The position numbers and the translations under genes are program-made. Source: an uncultured Roseburia sp. (GTDB lineage: Bacteria > Bacillota > Clostridia > Lachnospirales > Lachnospiraceae). From it: 22,632 nt of DNA. The notes under the pieces were generated by a model. That model was not told the DNA's origin and did not search any database. It saw nothing but the letters and a program-made list of their open reading frames with translations. The stretch spans positions 1 to 22,632 of the forward strand of contig CAKRDK010000030.1 in assembly GCA_934309475.1 (NCBI GenBank). Reading direction: 5' to 3'. Positions 7,845 through 16,547 of this stretch are shown one piece after another (the first letter of the stretch is position 1; every line of letters starts with the position of its first letter).

Positions 7845-8804
7845 GTGTTCGATTTTGAAAAACCAAAAATTGAGATTGCTGAAATTTCAGAAGACAAAAA
7901 GTACGGTAAATTTGTTGTAGAACCATTGGAAAGAGGATATGGTACAACACTTGGTAATTCTTTGAGAAGAATCATGCTTTCTTCTTTACCAGGTGCAGCT
8001 GTAAGCCAGGTAAAAATCGATGGTGTATTACATGAGTTCAGCTCCATTCCAGGAGTAAAAGAAGATGTGACTGAGATTATCATGAACATCAAGAACCTTG
8101 CAATCAGAAATAATAGTACTACGAATGAACCAAAAGTTGCTTATATCGAATTCGAAGGTGAAGGCGCTGTAACTGCTGCTGATATCCAGGTTGATTCTGA
8201 TATTCAGATCATGAACCCTGATTTAGTAATCGCGAACTTAAATGGTGGTGCAGATTCCAAGTTATACATGGAACTTACAATCACAAAAGGTCGTGGATAC
8301 ATCAGTGCTGACAAGAACAAGACAGAAGATGTACCGATTGGTGTAATCGCAGTGGATTCTATCTATACACCGGTAGAAAGAGTAAATCTTTCCGTTGAAA
8401 ATACCCGTGTAGGTCAGGTTACCGATTATGACAAACTTACATTAGATGTATACACAAACGGAACTTTAGAGCCAGACGAAGCTGTAAGCTTAGCTGCAAA
8501 AGTTTTAAGTGAGCATTTGAATCTTTTCATCGACTTATCAGAAGCTGCACAGCAGGCTGATGTCATGATTGAGAAAGAAGACAATGCGAAAGAAAAAGTT
8601 CTTGAAATGAACATTGATGAACTTGAATTATCTGTTCGTTCTTACAACTGCTTAAAGAGAGCAGGAATCAACACAGTTGAAGAGTTGACAAACAGAACAC
8701 CAGAAGATATGATGAAAGTTCGTAACCTTGGACGTAAGTCTTTAGAAGAAGTATTAGCAAAATTAAAAGAATTAGGTTTACAGCTCAACCAGAGCGAAGA
8801 ATAG
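7845..8804 (+). CDS. rpoA: DNA-directed RNA polymerase subunit alpha
   Basis: Alpha subunit, which forms the dimeric scaffold of RNA polymerase and contacts upstream promoter DNA and activators. The 319-residue protein starts [14 protein letters not shown] at a GTG codon (7845) with GGAGGG 8 bases upstream. The N-terminal dimerisation domain includes [20 protein letters not shown] (about residues 27-46). The C-terminal domain includes [20 protein letters not shown] and the helix-hairpin-helix [14 protein letters not shown]. Length is standard. It lies between rpsD and rplQ, with structured gaps on both sides. Confidence 0.98.
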   Translation: MFDFEKPKIEIAEISEDKKYGKFVVEPLERGYGTTLGNSLRRIMLSSLPGAAVSQVKIDGVLHEFSSIPGVKEDVTEIIMNIKNLAIRNNSTTNEPKVAYIEFEGEGAVTAADIQVDSDIQIMNPDLVIANLNGGADSKLYMELTITKGRGYISADKNKTEDVPIGVIAVDSIYTPVERVNLSVENTRVGQVTDYDKLTLDVYTNGTLEPDEAVSLAAKVLSEHLNLFIDLSEAAQQADVMIEKEDNAKEKVLEMNIDELELSVRSYNCLKRAGINTVEELTNRTPEDMMKVRNLGRKSLEEVLAKLKELGLQLNQSEE

Positions 8805-8839
8805 ACCTTTTTCATAAATTCTTATGATGGGGCAGAATC

Positions 8840-8860
8840 AGTAAGACCAAAGAGCGTGGC
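8840..8860 (+). repeat. direct repeat copy 1 upstream of rplQ
   Basis: A 21-base unit with one mismatch relative to copy 2 at 8961-8981. In this copy TAAG(A)CC and GGCTTA form a small inner hairpin whose loop is AAAGAGCGT. Confidence 0.8.
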
Positions 8861-8960
8861 TTATGTCCCGGCAGATATCTGATTGGAAAGTCAGATTCTG
8901 CAAAATCATGAGTGGCACATGAAGCAGGAACGCTTCAAGACAAGTATATGACACTGGGTA

Positions 8961-8981
8961 AGTAAGACCAAAGAGCGTAGC
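8961..8981 (+). repeat. direct repeat copy 2 upstream of rplQ
   Basis: Second copy, 121 bases after the first, differing only at the 19th base. It ends 30 bases before the rplQ start and just before the ribosome site GGAGG at 8998-9002. Confidence 0.8.
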
Positions 8982-9011
8982 CGGGTGTCCCACAAATGGA
9001 GGAAAATAAAA

Positions 9012-9548
9012 ATGGCAAAGTATCGTAAATTAAGCAGAACCTCTAGCCAGAGAAAAGCATTATTAAGAGGTCAGGTAACAGCATTATTAAACAATGGTAA
9101 AATTGTTACAACAGAAGCAAAAGCAAAAGAAGTTCGTAAAATTGCAGAAGGCTTAATCGCATTAGCAGTAAAAGAAAAAGACAACTTCGAAGAAGTTACT
9201 GTAAAAGCTAAAGTTGCTCGTAAAGACAAAGATGGCAAGAGAGTAAAAGAAGTTGTAGATGGTAAGAAAGTTACTGTTTATGATGAAGTTGAAAAGACAA
9301 TCAAGAAAGATATGCCATCCCGTCTTCATGCTAGAAGAGAGATGAACAAAGTTCTCTACACTGTAAAAGAAGTTCCTACAGCAGCTGCTGGAAAGAAGAA
9401 AAATACAAAAGAGATCGATGTTGCAACAAAATTATTCGAAGAAATCGCACCAAAATATGCAGATCGTAACGGTGGTTACACAAGAATCGTAAAGATTGGT
9501 CAGCGTAAAGGTGACGGAGCTTTAGAAGTTCTTCTTGAGTTAGTTTAA
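9012..9548 (+). CDS. rplQ: 50S ribosomal protein L17, extended form
   Basis: L17 lies near the polypeptide exit tunnel of the large subunit. From the ATG at 9012 (GGAGG at 8998-9002) the product has 178 residues, against roughly 115-130 in most bacteria. The conserved parts are all present: [20 protein letters not shown], then LHARRE near residue 105, and [21 protein letters not shown] at 141-161. The extra length comes from a charged lysine- and valine-rich insertion at about residues 57-104 and a smaller Ala/Lys-rich one at about 121-134. It is the last gene of the cluster and is followed by a terminator. Confidence 0.96.
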   Translation: MAKYRKLSRTSSQRKALLRGQVTALLNNGKIVTTEAKAKEVRKIAEGLIALAVKEKDNFEEVTVKAKVARKDKDGKRVKEVVDGKKVTVYDEVEKTIKKDMPSRLHARREMNKVLYTVKEVPTAAAGKKKNTKEIDVATKLFEEIAPKYADRNGGYTRIVKIGQRKGDGALEVLLELV

Positions 9549-9559
9549 TAAGATAGAGA

Positions 9560-9593
9560 AAAACCCTCAGATATCTGAGGGTTTTCTTTTTTT
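9560..9593 (+). terminator. intrinsic terminator after rplQ
   Basis: A perfect palindrome AAACCCTCAGAT/ATCTGAGGGTTT (9561-9584) is followed by TTCTTTTTTT. It ends the ribosomal cluster and, being symmetric with A-rich flanks, may also serve the converging histidine kinase transcript. Confidence 0.93.
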
Positions 9594-9605
9594 GGAAAAA
9601 TATCA

Positions 9606-11015
9606 TTATTTTGCTAACGGCAATGTGAAAATAAATTCGGTTCCAACGCCTTCGGTACTGATGACGTTAATGTTCTCATCATGTGCCTGGATAATTTCTT
9701 TTACAATGGAAAGTCCAAGGCCGGTACCGCGTTTGTCTTTTCCACGGGATAAATCCGTCTTGTAGAAACGTTCCCAGACCTTATTTAAGCTGTCTTTCGG
9801 GATACCGATTCCGGTGTCCTTGACGGAGACGAATACTTTTTCATTGCGCTCTGTTGTCTCAATGGTAATGACAGAATCGTTGTGGCTGAACTTGATGGCA
9901 TTGTCAATCAGGTTGTACAGCACACGCTGGATTTTACTGAAATCTGCTTTTACAAAAAGTTCTTTTCCGGTCAGAATCAAATCAAAACGAAGGTGCTTTT
10001 CTTTGCATTTTCCTTCAAAAGTCTGAACCGTCATTTTAATCGTATCATTTAAATCAAATTCCGAAACATCAAGCATCACGCCTTTAGAGCCGTATTTGTT
10101 CAGTTCGAGAAGGCTCTGCGTCAGTTTATTCAGGCGCTCCGTTTCAAAAAGAATAATATTCAGATACTTTTCCTGCATCTCCGGTGGAATGGTTCCGTCT
10201 AACATCGCCTCAATATATCCTTTGATGGAGGTAAGTGGAGAGCGGAAGTCATGTGACACGTTCGAGATAAACTTTTTCTGGTCATCTTCTAACGTGTTCA
10301 ACTCGTTTGCCATATAGTTGAGGGAAGCAGCGAGATAACCAATCTCATCATTGCTGTGGACGGCTATCTGGTGTTCAAAATTCCCGGCGGCATATTCGTC
10401 TGCGACCTTCGTAATTTTTCGTACCGGAAGATAAACTACAAATGTAAAATTGAGCAATATCAGGAAAGCGACTCCAAAAAGCAGTAACTGTGTCACATAG
10501 GAAATGTTCATCAGACTGTTGATGCCCTGTGTCACGGAGGATACCGGCTTGTGGATAATCACATATCCGCGGACTTTGTAAAAGACCGTGATAGGCGAAA
10601 ATACACTTAAGGTATCTTCGTCAAAGGAATCGTAGAAGGTGCCAATCTGATAATAACGGTTTCCAAAATCGGTAATATCAAAATCTTCTACCGTTCCGGG
10701 TGAGAGCACGCTCTCCTCGTCGGCGGAGTTTAAAATCAGAGTGCCACGTGTATCGACAATCCAGATTTCGGCGTTCAGATAAGTGCCGATGGTAGAAAGC
10801 TGTGTCTCAATTTCACTCAGTGTCATGGACTGATTGTAAAAGTTCTGCGCGTAATTGGTGGAGATTAAGTTCGCTTCGCGGTAAAGACCGGCGGCTTCCT
10901 TTTTCTCTATGTATTGTGTGGTGGCATAAGTGGTAAACGTGGCAATCAGGAGAAAGCCGAGAATCCCGTAAAGGAGATAGCCCACCAGCATCTTAGGGTA
11001 AAGTGTTTTTTTCAT
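9606..11015 (-). CDS. sensor histidine kinase with HAMP domain
   Basis: Membrane-bound sensor kinase of a two-component system. From the ATG at 11015 the product has 469 residues. Membrane segment 1 is about residues 10-30, then an extracellular sensor region of about 140 residues, and membrane segment 2 at about 172-196. HAMP is about 197-250. The phospho-accepting H255 is in SNVSHDFRSPLTSIKG. The ATPase has the N-box LIDNAIKF, G1 DTGIGI and G2 GTGLGLSI. An in-frame start 21 codons earlier lies inside the response regulator gene and lacks similarity, so the shorter start is chosen. It begins 1 base after the response regulator stop. The stimulus is unknown. Confidence 0.93.
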   Translation of the reverse strand: MKKTLYPKMLVGYLLYGILGFLLIATFTTYATTQYIEKKEAAGLYREANLISTNYAQNFYNQSMTLSEIETQLSTIGTYLNAEIWIVDTRGTLILNSADEESVLSPGTVEDFDITDFGNRYYQIGTFYDSFDEDTLSVFSPITVFYKVRGYVIIHKPVSSVTQGINSLMNISYVTQLLLFGVAFLILLNFTFVVYLPVRKITKVADEYAAGNFEHQIAVHSNDEIGYLAASLNYMANELNTLEDDQKKFISNVSHDFRSPLTSIKGYIEAMLDGTIPPEMQEKYLNIILFETERLNKLTQSLLELNKYGSKGVMLDVSEFDLNDTIKMTVQTFEGKCKEKHLRFDLILTGKELFVKADFSKIQRVLYNLIDNAIKFSHNDSVITIETTERNEKVFVSVKDTGIGIPKDSLNKVWERFYKTDLSRGKDKRGTGLGLSIVKEIIQAHDENINVISTEGVGTEFIFTLPLAK

Positions 11016-11016
11016 A

Positions 11017-11718
11017 TCAGTCTTTGACCTCGAACTTGTAACCGATGCCCCAGACTGTTGCAAGACTCCAGGTGGCATCGTCTTTTATTTTCTCGCGGAG
11101 ACGCTTTACATGCACATCCACGGTTCTAGTGTCGCCGATGTACTCGTAGCCCCAGATATGATCGAGAAGCTGCTCTCTTGTAAAGACCTGATTCGGCGAG
11201 GATGCCAGAAAATAGAGAAGCTCCAGTTCTTTTGGAGGCATGTCTACAGGCTGGCCGTGGTAGATAACCGAGTAGTTCGAGAGATTTACCACGAGATTCG
11301 GGTATTCCACGCATTTTAATTCGACGGCTGGTTCTTCTGCCTTAGCTGGCTGATAGCGCCGTAAAACTGCCTTTACGCGCGCGACAAGCTCTTTGGAATC
11401 GAATGGCTTCATAATATAATCATCTGCACCGAGCTCAAGACCGAGCACCTTATCGAAAATCTCTCCTTTTGCCGAGAGCATAATAATAGGTACATTCGAC
11501 TTGGTACGAATCTCACGGCAGACCTGATAGCCGTCAAGTCCGGGCAGCATGAGATCTAACAGAATCAGATTCGGATGATATTGGTCAAACGCGGTAAGCG
11601 CCTCTTCTCCGTCGTTTACAATTTTCGTGTCATAACATTCTTTGGTCAGATAAAGGGAGATGAGTTCAGCGATATTGTTGTCGTCATCCACAATCAGTAT
11701 TTTTTGTTTTGCAACCAT
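11017..11718 (-). CDS. OmpR/PhoB-family response regulator
   Basis: DNA-binding response regulator partnered with the kinase that starts 1 base downstream. The 233-residue protein has a receiver domain with acidic pocket DDD at 11-13, the phosphorylation site D55 (LILLDLMLPG), the switch Ser in IIMLSAK and the conserved Lys in IMKPF. A linker follows, then a winged-helix domain with ELELLYFLASSPNQVFTREQLLDHIWGYE and VDVHVKRLREKI. AGGAGG lies 6 bases before the ATG, in the 24-base gap after mutS2. The target genes are not known. Confidence 0.95.
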   Translation of the reverse strand: MVAKQKILIVDDDNNIAELISLYLTKECYDTKIVNDGEEALTAFDQYHPNLILLDLMLPGLDGYQVCREIRTKSNVPIIMLSAKGEIFDKVLGLELGADDYIMKPFDSKELVARVKAVLRRYQPAKAEEPAVELKCVEYPNLVVNLSNYSVIYHGQPVDMPPKELELLYFLASSPNQVFTREQLLDHIWGYEYIGDTRTVDVHVKRLREKIKDDATWSLATVWGIGYKFEVKD

Positions 11719-11742
11719 AGATAACCTCCTAGAAAAATGATG

Positions 11743-14124
11743 TTATTTGAATTCAGCAATGGTAACGCCTGCGTCACATTCCCCGAATTCGCCAAGATGA
11801 TAAGATTTTACAATTTTACAGCGTTTTAAATGACTTTGAACGGCATTGCGGAGTGCACCGGTACCTTTTCCGTGGACAATGCGGACGGAAGGAAGGTGCG
11901 CAATGTAAGCGTCATCTAAATATTTATCGAGCAGTGCGATTGCCTCGTCCGTTGTTTTTCCGATGAGGTTGATTTCGGTAGAGACAGAGGCTGATTTTGC
12001 CATCTTAATCTTACCGGCACCGGTTTTGCTGAATTTCTTGCTTGCAGGGGAAGTATCTTCCTCTGATAAAACTAAATCGTTTACGTTGACAAGAGAGCGG
12101 AGAATCCCCATCTGGACATACAATTCGCCCTTTGCATTCGGAAGCGTGTGCACGGTTCCTTTTAAATTCATGCTGAGCACTTTGACACTGTCACCGACAC
12201 GCAGATTCTTTGGTACTTTGTGGTTTGGAGCGGCAGCTTTTTTGCCGTTGGAAAGCTTTTTCTCCGTCTCGGACATTCTGTTGCGGATTTTGGTACGCTC
12301 TTTTTCCATTTCGCTCATCGGAGCTGTACCTTTTCCATATTTGTTAAAGTTGCGGATGGTCTCGTCAGCAGCGTCTTTGGCTTCTTTTAAAATTGCCATT
12401 GCCTGTTCATTTGCTTCGCGCAATATTTTGTCGCGGCTGTTGTCTAAGCGCTCCTGCTTCTGTTCTAATTTCTCTTTCAGCGCCTCAACTTCCCGCTTGT
12501 ACTGGTTAATCTCGGCATGTTCTTTTTCGATGGTGATGCGGCTCGCCTCTAAATCAGCTAAAAGGTCCTCGAAATTCTCGTCGTTTTCGCTGATGCGTCC
12601 TTTTGCATCTTCAATGAGGTCAGGAGCAAGCCCAAGCTTTTGTGAGATGGCGAAAGCATTACTTTTGCCCGGAACACCGATTAAGAGACGGTAAGTCGGG
12701 CTTAAGGTCTCGACATCAAATTCACAGCAGGCATTTTCTACCCCCGGTGTCGACAAAGCGAACACCTTCAATTCACTGTAATGCGTAGTTGCCATGATGC
12801 GCGCCCCGTAGGCATGCAAGCGTGACAGAATCGAGATGGCAAGCGCTGCACCTTCGGTCGGGTCAGTACCGGCGCACAACTCGTCAAAAAGAACGAGGGA
12901 GCGGTCGTTGACCTGATTTAAAATGCGGACAATATTTGTCATATGGGAGGAGAACGTACTTAAGCTCTGCTCGATGCTCTGCTCATCGCCGATGTCAGCA
13001 AATACTTCCTCAAAGATAGCAAGCTCACTTCGCTCGGAAGCCGGGATATGAAGCCCCGACTGTCCCATCAGGGTCAAAAGGCCGACTGTTTTTAAGGAGA
13101 CAGTCTTACCGCCGGTGTTTGGACCGGTGACAATCAGAAGCTGGAAATCATCCCCTAAGCGGACGTCAATCGGAACGACTTTTTTCTTATCCAAAAGCGG
13201 GTGGCGTCCCTTTTTGATGTGGATGCGTCCTTCCTCGTTAAAAGTAGGAGCAACACCATCGTATTCGCTTGCCAGATTCGCTTTTGCAAAGATGAAATCA
13301 AGTTCTACGAGAATCTCGTAATCGTGTGCAAGCTGTCCGGAATATTCGCCGACAAGGTTGCTGAGATTTGCGAGGATGACTTCAATCTCTTCCTGTTCTT
13401 TCAGGAAAAGCTCACGCAGCTCATTGTTTAAGTTGACAACGGCTAAAGGCTCGATGAAAAGTGTCGAACCGGTGGAGGACTGGTCGTGAATCATACCCGG
13501 AACCTGCGATTTCGCCTCGGCTTTGACCGGGAGGCAGAAACGGCCGTCGCGCATGGTGATAACCGTATCCTGCAAATAAGTCCTTGTAGTTGAATTATTA
13601 ATCATGGAATTCATCTGGTTACGGATTTTATCGTTCATGCCACGCATGGATTTACGGATTTTGTGCAGGGCAGGACTTGCGTCATCGGCAATCTCATCCT
13701 CGGAGAGAATACATCTTCGAATCTCTTCCTGCAGCGGAGTCAGTGGCTCTAATTCCTGAAAATAAGCGGTCAGGGAATCGTCCGGCAAATCTGACTTCTC
13801 AGAGCGGGAAAATGCTTTGGCACGTTTTGCCGCCTCTAAGAGGTTACAGATGCGCAGCAGCTCCGTTGTGTTTAAAGAACCGCCGATTTCTAATCTTTTT
13901 AAAGATTCATGAATACTGTGCACACCGGAAAAAGAGAGATGACCTGCCTTAAAAAGACGTGTCAGGGCATCGGCAACCTGTTGCTGCAGGTGTTCGATTT
14001 CTGCCTTATCCGTCAGCGGATGTAACGCAAGACATCGTTCTTTTGCCTCCTTCGAACAGGCAAAGTCTGTCAAACGCTGAATTATTTTATTATATTCTAA
14101 AGTTTTTAATACTTTTTCATTCAT
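11743..14124 (-). CDS. mutS2: endonuclease MutS2
   Basis: MutS2 is a MutS-family ATPase linked in different bacteria to suppression of recombination and to ribosome-collision rescue. The 793-residue protein lacks the mismatch-recognition domains. It has a clamp/lever region (about 1-300), an ATPase domain with Walker A GPNTGGKT at 334-341 and Walker B-like LVLFDELCAGTDPTEGAAL, a long coiled coil (about 520-625), a KOW-like stretch (RVGDSVKVLSMNLKGTV), and a C-terminal Smr nuclease domain with LIGKTTDEAI and the HGKGTGALR motif. Length is typical. It is the first gene of a minus-strand operon with the two-component pair. Confidence 0.97.
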   Translation of the reverse strand: MNEKVLKTLEYNKIIQRLTDFACSKEAKERCLALHPLTDKAEIEHLQQQVADALTRLFKAGHLSFSGVHSIHESLKRLEIGGSLNTTELLRICNLLEAAKRAKAFSRSEKSDLPDDSLTAYFQELEPLTPLQEEIRRCILSEDEIADDASPALHKIRKSMRGMNDKIRNQMNSMINNSTTRTYLQDTVITMRDGRFCLPVKAEAKSQVPGMIHDQSSTGSTLFIEPLAVVNLNNELRELFLKEQEEIEVILANLSNLVGEYSGQLAHDYEILVELDFIFAKANLASEYDGVAPTFNEEGRIHIKKGRHPLLDKKKVVPIDVRLGDDFQLLIVTGPNTGGKTVSLKTVGLLTLMGQSGLHIPASERSELAIFEEVFADIGDEQSIEQSLSTFSSHMTNIVRILNQVNDRSLVLFDELCAGTDPTEGAALAISILSRLHAYGARIMATTHYSELKVFALSTPGVENACCEFDVETLSPTYRLLIGVPGKSNAFAISQKLGLAPDLIEDAKGRISENDENFEDLLADLEASRITIEKEHAEINQYKREVEALKEKLEQKQERLDNSRDKILREANEQAMAILKEAKDAADETIRNFNKYGKGTAPMSEMEKERTKIRNRMSETEKKLSNGKKAAAPNHKVPKNLRVGDSVKVLSMNLKGTVHTLPNAKGELYVQMGILRSLVNVNDLVLSEEDTSPASKKFSKTGAGKIKMAKSASVSTEINLIGKTTDEAIALLDKYLDDAYIAHLPSVRIVHGKGTGALRNAVQSHLKRCKIVKSYHLGEFGECDAGVTIAEFK

Positions 14125-14161
14125 TTTAAACGCTTACCTTTCTAGTTCATGTTTCAAATTG

Positions 14162-14190
14162 ATTATAACCCATTGGAGCACTCGTGGAAA
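14162..14190 (-). promoter_or_regulatory. probable mutS2 promoter
   Basis: Reading the minus strand, TTTCCA (plus 14185-14190) and a perfect TATAAT (plus 14162-14167) are spaced 17 bases apart, about 38 bases before the mutS2 start. The -35 is a 4 of 6 match to consensus. It lies back-to-back with the divergent promoter at 14202-14230. Confidence 0.6.
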
Positions 14191-14201
14191 GTAGAAAATT
14201 G

Positions 14202-14230
14202 TTGCAAGGAGAGTGCTTTGGCTCTATAAT
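14202..14230 (+). promoter_or_regulatory. promoter of the HtrA-like/YhaM/RlmD operon
   Basis: TTGCAA at 14202-14207 and a perfect TATAAT at 14225-14230 are spaced 17 bases apart, 32 bases before the start codon at 14263. Its -35 is only 11 bases from the -35 of the divergent mutS2 promoter, so the two could compete or share regulation. Confidence 0.78.
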
Positions 14231-14262
14231 AAGAGCTGGATGCATGGAAGAGAGGTATTTTT

Positions 14263-15564
14263 ATGCAAGAGAACGAACAGAAGGAATATTCCTTTATCAA
14301 TGAGAAAATCAAAGAGAAGCCAGTCAACAGGAAATGGATTCTCTGCAGAGTGCTTTTCACATTTGGTATGGCAATACTTTTTGGCATTGTTGCCGCGGTT
14401 GTTTTTACACTTGTCCAGCCACGAATGGAAGAGCAGATAAATCCGAAGAAAGACACCTCTATCACGTTCCCAAAAGATGAGGAAGAGACGGAAACTGAGG
14501 AGGAGACCGAAACTGAGACGGAGACGCAGGATACACAGACCGGAGAAGCTGAGACGGAGGTAAGTTCGACCGAGACAAATCAGGTAGAACTTGAACTCGA
14601 TGATTATCAGGCGATTCAGAATAAAATGTATGAGGTCGGAAGAACAGCAAATAAATTTATTGTGACTGTGACCGGTGTCAAGAGTGATACAGACTGGTTT
14701 AATAATTCCTATGAGACGAAGGGACAGGCTTCCGGAATCATCATCGGGGATAACGGAACGGAACTGTTGATTATGACAGAGAAGAAAGTGATTGCGGATG
14801 CAAAGAACATCTATGTTACTTTTATTGATGATGCCGTTGCAGCGGCTACGATTAAAAAGTATGATGGCAATACCGGAATTACAGTGTTAAGCGTGCCGTT
14901 ACAAGAAGTGGAAGAGAGTACGTTAGATGCCATTGAAGTTGCAACGCTTGGCAATTCCTACGGCGTAAAGCAGGGAAGTGTAGTTATTGCGGTCGGAAGT
15001 CCGCTCGGTTCTAATTACTCCATTTTAACCGGAAATGTGACGTCGAATACGAACACTATTTCAACGATTGACAATACATATTCTATTTTTACAACGGATA
15101 TTGTCGGAAGCGTAAACGGAAGCGGAGCACTGATTAATCTCAACGGAGAAGTGGTTGGGCTTGTCATGCAGGGCTACAGTAGTTCAGAGGATGAGACAAC
15201 CCTGACAGCGGTTGCAATTTCGGAACTGAAATCGTTGATTGAGATGCTTTCGAACGGAAAAGATATTCCGTATATAGGACTACAAATGACAACAGTTACA
15301 AGTGCCATTGCGGAGGAATACGATATTCCAAAGGGTGTTTACATTAAAGACGTTGCAATGGATTCTCCGGCAATGGCAGCAGGCCTGCAGAGCGGGGATG
15401 TTTTAGTGGAGATGGATGGCGTGAACATTATTTCCGACGAGATATATGAGAGTACGTTGTTGTCGCTGGAACCGGGCAGCACCGTGGAGATGGTGATTAA
15501 CCGTCAGGCGAGTGACGGATACCATGAGGTGACCTGTCAGGTAGAAGTCAGCGTGTTACAATAG
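14263..15564 (+). CDS. membrane-anchored HtrA-like pseudoprotease with PDZ domain
   Basis: Architecture of a DegP/HtrA (S1C) protein: a short cytoplasmic N-terminus, one membrane helix (about residues 26-50), a Glu/Thr-rich low-complexity linker (about 68-108), a trypsin-like domain (about 125-330) and a C-terminal PDZ domain (about 340-430, with GVYIKDVAMDSPAMAAGLQSG). The catalytic residues appear lost: the His of TNNHVV is Lys in TEKKVI, the Asp region reads NTGITVL, and the Ser motif GNSGGPL reads NGSGALI. It therefore probably binds rather than cleaves proteins at the outer face of the membrane, although an atypical active site cannot be ruled out. It is first in an operon with the exoribonuclease and methyltransferase genes. 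Confidence 0.88.
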   Translation: MQENEQKEYSFINEKIKEKPVNRKWILCRVLFTFGMAILFGIVAAVVFTLVQPRMEEQINPKKDTSITFPKDEEETETEEETETETETQDTQTGEAETEVSSTETNQVELELDDYQAIQNKMYEVGRTANKFIVTVTGVKSDTDWFNNSYETKGQASGIIIGDNGTELLIMTEKKVIADAKNIYVTFIDDAVAAATIKKYDGNTGITVLSVPLQEVEESTLDAIEVATLGNSYGVKQGSVVIAVGSPLGSNYSILTGNVTSNTNTISTIDNTYSIFTTDIVGSVNGSGALINLNGEVVGLVMQGYSSSEDETTLTAVAISELKSLIEMLSNGKDIPYIGLQMTTVTSAIAEEYDIPKGVYIKDVAMDSPAMAAGLQSGDVLVEMDGVNIISDEIYESTLLSLEPGSTVEMVINRQASDGYHEVTCQVEVSVLQ

Positions 15565-15599
15565 AAAAGAAAGAGAAAAAGAAGGGTTAGGATTTAGAA

Positions 15600-16547
15600 A
15601 TGAAGTATATTGAAAGCCTCCGTGAAGGTGAGAGAATTAACGAGATTTATTTATGCAAACAGAAGAATTCAGCATTGACGAAGGCTGGAAAACCATATGA
15701 TAATTTGATTTTGCAGGATAAGACAGGAACACTGGATGCTAAAATCTGGGAGCCTGGCTCAGTAGGAATTGATGAATTTGACAGTCTCGATTATATTGCA
15801 GTCATGGGAGATATCACAAGCTTTCAGGGAGCGCTGCAGTTGAATGTAAAGCGTGTCCGCAAGGTTTCGGAGGGAGAATACGACCCGAAGGATTACCTTC
15901 CGGTCAGCGAGTATGACGTGGAAGAAATGTATGCAGAGCTGACGGGCTACATCGCATCACTTCAGAATCCATACCTGAAAGAACTGGCAGAAAGCTTTTT
16001 CGTGGATGATGCAGATTTTGCAAGAAGGTTTAAGTTTCACTCCGCTGCCAAAACCGTTCACCACGGCTTTGTCGGTGGTCTGTTAGAGCATACCTTAGGT
16101 GTGACAAGACATTGCAATTATTTTGCAGGTGCATATCCGATGCTCAACCGTGATTTGCTTTTGACAGCGGCAATGTTCCACGACATCGGTAAGCTGGAGG
16201 AGTTATCTGTTTTTCCGGAAAATGATTATACCGATGAGGGACAGCTTTTAGGACATATCATGATTGGTGCAGAGTGGGTTGGAGAGCATATCCGCCAGAT
16301 TCCGGATTTCCCGGTCCGCCTTGGAAATGAACTGAAACATTGTATTTTAGCGCATCACGGAGAACTGGAATTTGGTTCGCCGAAGAAACCGGCACTTGCA
16401 GAAGCGGTCGCATTAAGCTTTGCCGACAATATTGATGCAAAAATGGAGACCATCAAAGAATTATTTGCCAGCGCACCGGAAGGAAACCAGGGCTGGTTAG
16501 GCTATAACCGTTTGTTGGAGAGTAATATTCGTAAGTCAAGTAAATAA
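15600..16547 (+). CDS. yhaM: 3'-5' exoribonuclease YhaM family, OB-fold plus HD domain
   Basis: Cytosolic metal-dependent 3'-5' exoribonuclease that trims RNA ends. The 315-residue length matches the family. The N-terminal OB-fold (about 10-90) includes LILQDKTGTLDAKIWEPG. The HD phosphohydrolase domain follows, with HHGFVGGLLEHTLGV (H164), AAMFHDIGK (H194-D195), ILAHHGELEFGS and the later FADNIDAK. The start follows an AGAAGGG-type site, 35 bases after the HtrA-like gene, so they are likely co-transcribed. The rlmD-type gene follows after 80 bases. Confidence 0.92.
   Translation: MKYIESLREGERINEIYLCKQKNSALTKAGKPYDNLILQDKTGTLDAKIWEPGSVGIDEFDSLDYIAVMGDITSFQGALQLNVKRVRKVSEGEYDPKDYLPVSEYDVEEMYAELTGYIASLQNPYLKELAESFFVDDADFARRFKFHSAAKTVHHGFVGGLLEHTLGVTRHCNYFAGAYPMLNRDLLLTAAMFHDIGKLEELSVFPENDYTDEGQLLGHIMIGAEWVGEHIRQIPDFPVRLGNELKHCILAHHGELEFGSPKKPALAEAVALSFADNIDAKMETIKELFASAPEGNQGWLGYNRLLESNIRKSSK

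Larger units (their letters stand above)
8813..8991 (+). other. structured leader with twin RNA motif before rplQ
   Basis: The 207-base gap between rpoA and rplQ holds two copies of AGTAAGACCAAAGAGCGT (8840-8857 and 8961-8978), each followed by (G/A)GC and then TGTCCC 3-4 bases later. Copy 1 can be closed by GGGGCA (8829-8834) with TGTCCC (8864-8869). Copy 2 can be closed by GACAC (8950-8954) with GTGTC (8985-8989). Further hairpins are CATAA/TTATG (8813-8826) and TGAAGC/GCTTCA (8920-8937). An alternative 8-base stem GCAGAATC/GATTCTGC (8832-8839 with 8894-8901) would exclude the copy 1 closing stem. This looks like a regulatory leader of L17. Confidence 0.6.

Noticed and set aside
8840..8981. 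CRISPR array suggested by two 21-base repeats
   Set aside because: Only two copies, with a 100-base interval that is itself structured, and no cas genes.
8985..9011. Earlier GTG start of L17 at 8985
   Set aside because: It overlaps the leader stem and the ribosome site. [11 protein letters not shown] at 9012 is the family N-terminus.
11963..12694. 243-residue plus-strand ORF opposite mutS2
   Set aside because: Antisense shadow rich in Ser, Phe and Leu, without a ribosome site. mutS2 is full length on the other strand.
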